From Paraburkholderia sprentiae WSM5005 (GTDB lineage: Bacteria; Pseudomonadota; Gammaproteobacteria; Burkholderiales; Burkholderiaceae), in contig NZ_CP017561.2 in NCBI RefSeq assembly GCF_001865575.2, positions 930,001-994,000 on the forward strand: DNA of 64,000 bases, in the 5' to 3' direction. How positions within the stretch are numbered: the stretch's first letter is position 1; each line of letters starts with the position of its first letter. Positions 58,248 through 64,000 of the stretch are shown here, in pieces. The notes beneath the pieces were generated by a model. That model was not told the DNA's origin. It did no database searches and saw only the letters and a program-made list of their open reading frames with translations. The position numbers were made by a program, and so were the translations under genes.

Positions 58248-60746
58248 TCAGCTGGGCAAGTACTCTTCGCACCAGCTTTCGCCGACCGCCCCTCGCGCAA
58301 TCAACGTCGCAATCTGGGTATCGCTGTAGCCCATCTTGCGCAGAACCCCTCGGGTCGAGGCACCAAACTTTTCTGCTGGCGCCAGTGCGCGGATCGGAGC
58401 AACGTGGGGGCGAATCGCAAAAGGATCGAGTTGGATGACGCGTCGTCCACTCGGATGCTCGGCATACACACTGAATGAATAGCTGGCGTTATCGATACCC
58501 GGACGATTGTCAGCAGGGCGGCTGTAGCGTTGGCGCAAGTTGTCGATATTGTCCGGAATGGCTGCCGCCACATTGGCCGCTTGCAACCGCGTCTGCCAGG
58601 TTTCGGCGGAGGCCGTGGGGAACGCGGAGCTGAGAAACGCTGCGGGATCTGCCGCGTCGCGGATGCCCGTCAGTCCCTCTACGGCGTTTAGCTTGTCCAG
58701 TTCCTTTTCGCTGGCGTCCACATACAACCAGTCATCCGCGGCTCGAAAGAAGCGTGACAGGTTGCCAAAGCCCTGGGCGCTACGGCCGGAAGGCTCATCG
58801 AACGGGGCCCGCCGCGGGTAGTCGTAGCAGAAGGGAATCTGCACCAGGTTGCCGAGCGATGCCAGGGAGGTCCGGGCACGGCTGATCTGGCCGGTTCTGG
58901 CTTTGCGATATAACGCGGCGGCAATGCCGAGCGCTGCAGCGAACCCGCAATTCACGTCAATGGTTCCGACGTGAGCGTGTTCCTCTGGCGTTGCCATGCC
59001 GCCGCCGAAGCGCAGCATGATGCCGGTGCTGGCCTGGATCAAGTCGTCGTAACCGAGATAATCGGTCCGTGGGCCGCGACGCGGTCCCCCAAAGCAATCC
59101 AGTTGACAGAAGATCACGCCAAGGTTGACGGCCTGGAGACTGGCTTCGTCAAGACCCAAAGGTGCCAGTTGACGATCCGGTGCATTCATCACGATCACAT
59201 CAACCGAACGGACCAATTGGTTAAACACCTCGCGTCCGTCAGGGCGGTTCAGGTCGACCAGGACGCTTTGCTTGCCGCGACCCGAAGACATGCCAAAGAC
59301 CACTGTGTTCCAGGGATCATAGTTGGGTGTTACGGGGTCGAGCTTGATAACGTCGGCGCCGAACCGGCCGAGGTAGGAGGTCGAATGCGGACCCGCGATG
59401 ACATTGGTCAGATCGAGGACACGCACACCATCAAGCCAGCCGCCAACACGCTGTTCGGTTGGGGGCGGCAGTGCCGTGGGCGCGCACTCATCGAGGATGG
59501 CCAGGGCTTCTTTGAGACTCACCGTGCGGCGTGCGTCGGGCGAGAGCATCAGTTCGGCACTGTCTTCCAGCCAGGCGATCGCGCCAGGCTGTTTCATGTT
59601 GCCGTACTGGTGGTCGTCGACATCGACCACCAGACCCGCGGCGTTGGCGTGCTCGTCGTGCAACCACTCCTGAGTCGAGCGGTGGGGTGCCCCGGGAAAA
59701 CGGCCTTCGCCGAAGATGTTTTCCCACTCGGCTGCTGTCCTGGTCAGGAACACCTCCTTCATGCGTGCCGAAATGCGCCGGGCCCAATGGGCAGGCAACG
59801 GGTAGACACCGAGTGAGGCATCCCCCTCCCACTGAGAGATAGGAAGGTATGGGTCGCTCACTGTCGGCAGCCCGGCAGATAGCATTTCCTCGTACAAGCC
59901 CATCGCCTGAAGGCAACGCTTGGCGTGCGAGCGGTGTGACGGGCATACCGCATAGAACTTGCGACCGTCCGCGCACTCGTACGTGCGGTAAAAGGGGTCG
60001 AGATATTCTTGCAGTTCTTCGTAGCTGAGGTTCATCGGAAGATTTTCCGACCGCCGCCGCTCAATTTCCTTTTCGCGCAAGGTCTTGTAGCGTTCGGGAT
60101 AACCGTCGATCTTGATCGAGTTGTAAGACAGCCCCTCCATCACCGCCGCGGCCAGAGGCACCTCGATCTGATCACCCACTCCCGTGCGCTCCCGCGCTTG
60201 CAGAGCGAGTGCCACCGCGGAGACAGCCAGCATGGTGCCGTAGGACGAGGCTAGCGGCAGCGGCGAAAAGCTCGGGTTTATCCCCATCAGTACGCGGTTC
60301 TGGCCCATATCGGTGAATACCCCGGAGGCCGACGCAATAATCGGCTCGAGCGCGCGCCAGTGACGACGCAACTGGTCGTTGCTGGCGAAGCCAGGGATGG
60401 ACAGCGTGATGAGCTCGGGCCTTTGACGACGCAGCTCGGCGAAGTCCAGGCCCAACCGGGTCATGACGCCCGGCCGGAAGTTCTCGATCACGATATCGGC
60501 ACGCGCGATGAATGCCATGGCCGCCTCGCGCCCCTGCGCGGACTTCAGGTCAAGCTGCAAGCAATACTTGTTGCGGTTCAGTACGGCATTGGCCGGGCTG
60601 TCCCAAAGCGGCCCAGCAGGGGGATCGATGTGAATGACGGTGGCGCCGAGATCCGCCAGGATCATCGCCACGGCCGGGCCGGCGATGTACTGGCCAAAGT
60701 CGATGACTTTCACGCCGCTAAAAGGCAGTTGATTATGCTTTCCCAT
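58248..60746 (-). CDS. dddD: DMSP acyl-CoA transferase/lyase DddD
   Basis: 832 residues, two class III (CaiB/BaiF) CoA-transferase domains in tandem, the size and layout of DddD. DddD adds CoA to DMSP and releases DMS, giving a 3-hydroxypropionate-level product. Domain 1 starts 'VKVIDFGQYIAGPAVAMILA' and has Glu134 in 'WRALEPIIASASGVF' where the catalytic Asp is expected. Domain 2 starts 'VRVLDLTNVIAGPHSTSYLG' and keeps it: Asp567 in 'YLGYDDLIQASTG'. The transporter, acuI, dddB, dddC and LysR neighbours agree. A carnitine-type CoA-transferase is the alternative, but those are usually single-domain. Confidence 0.87.
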   Translation of the reverse strand: MGKHNQLPFSGVKVIDFGQYIAGPAVAMILADLGATVIHIDPPAGPLWDSPANAVLNRNKYCLQLDLKSAQGREAAMAFIARADIVIENFRPGVMTRLGLDFAELRRQRPELITLSIPGFASNDQLRRHWRALEPIIASASGVFTDMGQNRVLMGINPSFSPLPLASSYGTMLAVSAVALALQARERTGVGDQIEVPLAAAVMEGLSYNSIKIDGYPERYKTLREKEIERRRSENLPMNLSYEELQEYLDPFYRTYECADGRKFYAVCPSHRSHAKRCLQAMGLYEEMLSAGLPTVSDPYLPISQWEGDASLGVYPLPAHWARRISARMKEVFLTRTAAEWENIFGEGRFPGAPHRSTQEWLHDEHANAAGLVVDVDDHQYGNMKQPGAIAWLEDSAELMLSPDARRTVSLKEALAILDECAPTALPPPTEQRVGGWLDGVRVLDLTNVIAGPHSTSYLGRFGADVIKLDPVTPNYDPWNTVVFGMSSGRGKQSVLVDLNRPDGREVFNQLVRSVDVIVMNAPDRQLAPLGLDEASLQAVNLGVIFCQLDCFGGPRRGPRTDYLGYDDLIQASTGIMLRFGGGMATPEEHAHVGTIDVNCGFAAALGIAAALYRKARTGQISRARTSLASLGNLVQIPFCYDYPRRAPFDEPSGRSAQGFGNLSRFFRAADDWLYVDASEKELDKLNAVEGLTGIRDAADPAAFLSSAFPTASAETWQTRLQAANVAAAIPDNIDNLRQRYSRPADNRPGIDNASYSFSVYAEHPSGRRVIQLDPFAIRPHVAPIRALAPAEKFGASTRGVLRKMGYSDTQIATLIARGAVGESWCEEYLPS

Positions 60747-61032
60747 GGCTCACCGACTCATCTCCAGGACCTGCAGATTTCCGAAACGCAGGTCATCATT
60801 GTGGTGGGTCGCCGCCCGTACCAATCAACCGCATTTCGAATGCGAGGCGAGTGGCCTTGGCGACGAACTGGGGATCACTGTCGGATACAACGGGGAGCCG
60901 GTAAAGCAATAAAAAAAACGAGGATGGGGCTATTTTATTTATGGCGGAGGCCGGCGGAGTTAACGCGCAGGAAAACGGCCAGTCGATCACTGGCAGCCCC
61001 GCGAAATGGACGGGCGATGTCAACCTGGTCGA
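60747..61032. other. Regulatory gap between dddR-like gene and dddD
   Basis: 286 bases holding the shared ddd element (60872-60916) and an A/T-rich stretch beyond it (60918-60940). No gene seen. Confidence 0.5.
60872..60916 (-). promoter_or_regulatory. ddd promoter/operator element upstream of dddD
   Basis: Minus-strand copy of the element at 48926-48969, beginning TTTTTTATTGCTTTACC with GCTCC, CGTT and CCGACAGT. It lies 126 bases before the dddD start and would drive dddD and probably the transporter-acuI run. Confidence 0.65.
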
Positions 61033-61941
61033 TCAGTTCCGCGCACGCCCCTCTTGGGCCTTCGCACTCAACCAGGCCACGAACGCCGCGGCATCAGGGT
61101 TGACGATGCTGTGCGGAGAATAGACCAGGTAGAAAGCTTCACTGGTCGTTAGCCGGGATTTGAAAGGCGCTATCAGTTGCCCAGTGTCCAGCATCGACTG
61201 GACCAGCGACGAGCGCGCCAAGGCCACCCCTTGACCAAGCTCGGCCATTCTCAAAGCAGAGATCAAGGTATCGAACTGCATTCCTTTCGAAGAGTCGACC
61301 TGTCCCGCGCCTGCTTTCTTCAACCAGTATCCCCAGCCCTCCTCGTAGCCCAGCACGTGGAGTAGTTCGTGGTGACGGAGATCCTTCGGAGTAGCCAGTG
61401 GCGCCTGTTCGGAGGGCAAGAATGGGGCGCAGACCGGCAGCAACGTATCCCAGGTCAGCCGCTCGGCCTTGAGTCCCGTCCATTCTCCATGTCCATAGCG
61501 GATTTCCATATCGGCTTCGACGTCGGTCACGCTCGAATCGCCCCCCCATATGTTGCTGGTGATACGCAGATTGACCTCGGGGTGGCGTTCACGAAAGTCG
61601 GGTAAGCGCATTGCCAGCCAATGGGTAAAGAACACCAGGCTGACCCGAACGGTAAGGACTCTGCCGTGACCTTGCCCGAAGATCTCTTCAGTTGCGGCCG
61701 CCAGTCGCTCTATGGCCTCGTGGACAACCGGCAAATAGGCTAGCCCGGCCTCAGTGAGTTCGAGTCCTCTTGGCAAGCGCTTAAAGAGGACTGCCCCCAA
61801 CTGCGACTCGAGTCCCTTCACCTGTTGGCTTACCGCCGCCTGGGTCAGGCTCAACTCTGTCGCCGCATGGGTGAAGCTGAGATGCCGGGCAGACGATTCA
61901 AATGCGCGCAACCAGTTAAGCGGAGGTAATCGTTTTCTCAT
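61033..61941 (-). CDS. dddR: LysR-family regulator of the DMSP cluster (GcvA-like)
   Basis: 302 residues (a start at 61962 adds seven). Winged helix 'LPPLNWLRAFESSARHLSFT' with 'LSLTQAAVSQQVKGLESQLG', the wording of the GcvA/AmpR subgroup. The effector domain begins 'LTVRVSLVFFTHWLAMRLPD'. DddR in Marinomonas is a LysR activator of the ddd genes; here the gene sits upstream of dddD on the same strand. It probably binds the 45-base element found before dddD and dddB (inference). Confidence 0.72.
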   Translation of the reverse strand: MRKRLPPLNWLRAFESSARHLSFTHAATELSLTQAAVSQQVKGLESQLGAVLFKRLPRGLELTEAGLAYLPVVHEAIERLAAATEEIFGQGHGRVLTVRVSLVFFTHWLAMRLPDFRERHPEVNLRITSNIWGGDSSVTDVEADMEIRYGHGEWTGLKAERLTWDTLLPVCAPFLPSEQAPLATPKDLRHHELLHVLGYEEGWGYWLKKAGAGQVDSSKGMQFDTLISALRMAELGQGVALARSSLVQSMLDTGQLIAPFKSRLTTSEAFYLVYSPHSIVNPDAAAFVAWLSAKAQEGRARN

Positions 61942-61962
61942 TCTGCAGGCCGTTTGACTCAA

Positions 61963-62689
61963 GCTGTCCGACTTCGTGGATTAGTTGCGTGTTGCGGCAA
62001 CTCAAGATCCACTAGACCCGCGGACGCTGCGGCGTTCCCAGGCGTCGACGAGTGCATGCTCACTCCATCCAATCGGGCAATCGAACATATGTTAGCGCGG
62101 AATTTCGAACACTCTGAAATGACAAGCCTGGTGGGGCGGTTTCAAGAGCGAAGTGCAACACGGCCACGGGAGTGTTGCCCTTCCCAATGCAAGTATTCTC
62201 GCGACGTCAAGCGCAGTCGGGCCGACAACTGTACGTTGTTCGCGTTTGATTGTGGACACTCGCAGCTACCGACTACTTTGTCCGGCCGTTCGTTCAGGGC
62301 CGATGACGCGCCGAGCGACTGGCAGGAATGGATGGCCGCTGTAGTTGGCGCCAACCTTTAGTTGGAATGCCATCTGGCATAAGTGTTCTCAGCTTGTGCC
62401 GTTGAATGTACCAAAATCTGTTTGAATCAATTGCTGCCACCACGTGGCGTCACAGCGACGAGTAGCAGCTGACCTCGCTTTTACCGTCGGCGGTCTTCTG
62501 GGAATCAAGCTGGCGCTCTGGACGCGCCCCAGTCACCCAGATGCTCTCTCGTTATCCGATTATTCCAGCGCATTTCAAGCGTGCGGAGACGCTGCCGGGC
62601 AACAGATTGACCCGGACGGATCTTTTTATATGAAATTGAATTTAAAGATTTTGTTTGTATTCGCTCGAACTCATCGGACTTCGGTGGAC
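61963..62689. other. Intergenic region between dddR and rng
   Basis: 727 bases. Several short frames on both strands (the longest 135 codons, plus strand, 61954-62361, ending 'DAPSDWQEWMAAVVGANL') match nothing I know and lack SD sites. The right end is AT-rich. No element or repeat was recognised. Confidence 0.4.
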
Positions 62690-64000
62690 CTACATGAGAA
62701 CAATGTCGTACTGCTCCTGACTCAGATTCGACTCCACCTGCAAGGACACCGGCTTGCCGATGAAATCGATCAGCATCGCCAGATGCTGCGACTCTTCCTC
62801 GAGAAACAGATCGATCACCTGCTGAGAAGCGATCACGCGAAACTCGCGCGGATTGAACTGCCGCGACTCGCGCAGAATCTCGCGCAACACGTCGTAGCAA
62901 ACCGTGCGCGCGGTCTTTACTTGCCCCTTGCCCTGGCAAATCGGGCACGGCTCGCACAGCACATGCGCGAGCGACTCGCGCGTACGCTTGCGCGTCATTT
63001 CCACGAGCCCGAGTTGCGAGAAGCCATTGACGGTCACACGCGTGCGATCGCGCGACAGCGCCTTCTTCAATTCTCCTAACACCTGGTCGCGATGCTCGAC
63101 GTTTTCCATATCGATGAAATCGATGATGATCACGCCGCCCAGGTTGCGCAGCCGCAGTTGCCGCGCGATCGTGTGCGCGGCTTCGAGGTTGGTCTTGAAG
63201 ATGGTGTCGTCGAAGTTGCGCGCGCCGACGTAACCGCCGGTGTTCACGTCAATCGTGGTCATCGCCTCGGTCTGGTCGATCACGAGGTAGCCGCCCGACT
63301 TCAGATCCACGCGGCGCGACAGCGCACGTTGAATCTCGGTCTCGATGTTGTACAGATCGAAGAGCGGCCGCTCGCCGGTGTAGTGATGCAGCTTCGACGA
63401 GACCGCCGGTGTAAATTCGGCCGCGAAATCGGCGAGCATCTGATGCGTCTCGCGCGAATCGACCTGGATGCGCGACGTTTCATCGTTGACGAAATCGCGT
63501 AGCACGCGCTGCGCGAGATTCAGATCCTGGTAGAGCAGGCTGGTGGGCGGCATGCGCTGCGCCTGCGACAGAATCGTCGTCCATGTCTTGCGCAGATACG
63601 CGACGTCCGCGGCGAGTTCTTCGCTCGTCGCATCCTCGGCGATCGTACGTACGATGTAGCCACCTTTCTCGTCGGTGGGCAGCACGGCGGTCAGACGCGC
63701 GCGCACGGCCTCACGCTCAGCTTCGCTTTCGATCTTCTGCGAGATGCCGATGTGGGGCTCCTGCGGCAGATACACCAGCGTGCGCCCGGCGATGCTCACT
63801 TGCGTGGACAGCCGCGCGCCCTTCGTGCCGATCGGGTCCTTGACGACCTGCACCATCAGCGTCTGGCCTTCGAACACGATTTTTTCGATCGGCTGGTGCG
63901 GCGTTTGATGTTGCGCTTCGCCGGCGATGCGCGGATGCCAGATGTCGGCGACATGAAGGAACGCGGCGCGTTCGAGGCCGATGTCGATGAACGCCGATTG
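62690..64000 (-). CDS. rng: Ribonuclease G, N-terminus outside the window
   Basis: 437 codons are visible, open to the edge. From the edge inward: the S1-type start 'QSAFIDIGLERAAFLHVADI', then 'VQVVKDPIGTKGARLSTQVS' and the RNase E/G catalytic core with metal-binding Asp in 'IIIDFIDMENVEHRDQVLGE'. A zinc-link-like 'CEPCPICQGKG' follows, then the C-terminal 'SQHLAMLIDFIGKPVSLQVE'. It cuts 5S/16S rRNA precursors and some mRNAs. No long RNase E-type C-terminal scaffold is present, so Rng and not Rne. Confidence 0.93.
   Translation of the reverse strand, partial: QSAFIDIGLERAAFLHVADIWHPRIAGEAQHQTPHQPIEKIVFEGQTLMVQVVKDPIGTKGARLSTQVSIAGRTLVYLPQEPHIGISQKIESEAEREAVRARLTAVLPTDEKGGYIVRTIAEDATSEELAADVAYLRKTWTTILSQAQRMPPTSLLYQDLNLAQRVLRDFVNDETSRIQVDSRETHQMLADFAAEFTPAVSSKLHHYTGERPLFDLYNIETEIQRALSRRVDLKSGGYLVIDQTEAMTTIDVNTGGYVGARNFDDTIFKTNLEAAHTIARQLRLRNLGGVIIIDFIDMENVEHRDQVLGELKKALSRDRTRVTVNGFSQLGLVEMTRKRTRESLAHVLCEPCPICQGKGQVKTARTVCYDVLREILRESRQFNPREFRVIASQQVIDLFLEEESQHLAMLIDFIGKPVSLQVESNLSQEQYDIVLM

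Overview
The window is high-GC DNA from a Burkholderiaceae bacterium, most likely Paraburkholderia or Burkholderia. This is judged from gene content and protein style: a very long Ala/Pro-rich FtsK, RhlE with a basic tail, DnaE, RdgC, RNase G, and several lactonase/VOC/FecR paralogues typical of that family. No rRNA, complete tRNA, CRISPR array or intact insertion sequence was seen.

Layout. Bases 1-17.9 kb are mostly housekeeping genes: the end of a lactonase, ftsK, a META lipoprotein, purT, two small exported proteins, an acetolactate-synthase-like enzyme with an aldehyde dehydrogenase, rhlE, gluQ, trhO and dnaE. Bases 17.9-26.6 kb are an LPS core/O-antigen locus (five glycosyltransferases, msbA and a WaaL-type ligase). 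Bases 26.6-36.6 kb hold rdgC, a shortened orphan FecR-like protein, an MFS exporter, three VOC proteins, an NlpC/P60 lipoprotein, a Mop-domain protein, free methionine-R-sulfoxide reductase and an MscS channel. Bases 36.7-39.4 kb look like a small island: a candidate toxin/DUF4279 immunity pair, then decayed plasmid or ICE-type genes (primase-like pieces, a StbB/TraL-like C-terminal half).

Bases 39.4-48.3 kb encode a tricarboxylate module: a two-subunit enzyme built like ATP-citrate lyase, a TcuC-like MFS symporter, an orphan periplasmic binding protein, a DctA-like symporter and a LysR regulator. A 43-base motif with matching ends occurs upstream of both the lyase genes and the symporter gene.

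Bases 48.9-61.9 kb are a dimethylsulfoniopropionate (DMSP) catabolic cluster. dddD (DMSP CoA-transferase/lyase) is followed on the minus strand by a four-gene Pot-type ABC importer and acuI. Converging on the plus strand are dddB (iron alcohol dehydrogenase) and dddC (malonate/methylmalonate semialdehyde dehydrogenase), and a LysR gene (dddR-like) sits beyond dddD. Expected flow: the ABC system imports DMSP; DddD releases DMS and yields a 3-hydroxypropionate-level product; DddB and DddC oxidise that to acetyl-CoA; AcuI would deal with acryloyl-CoA. A nearly identical 44-45 base element lies upstream of both dddB and dddD in the same orientation relative to each gene, which suggests co-regulation. 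The window ends in a partial RNase G gene.

The most interesting items are the DMSP cluster with its shared promoter element, the unusual ATP-citrate-lyase-like enzyme with its own shared operator-like motif, and the toxin/immunity-like pair beside mobile-element remains. All family calls were made by eye from the sequence; no database search was run.
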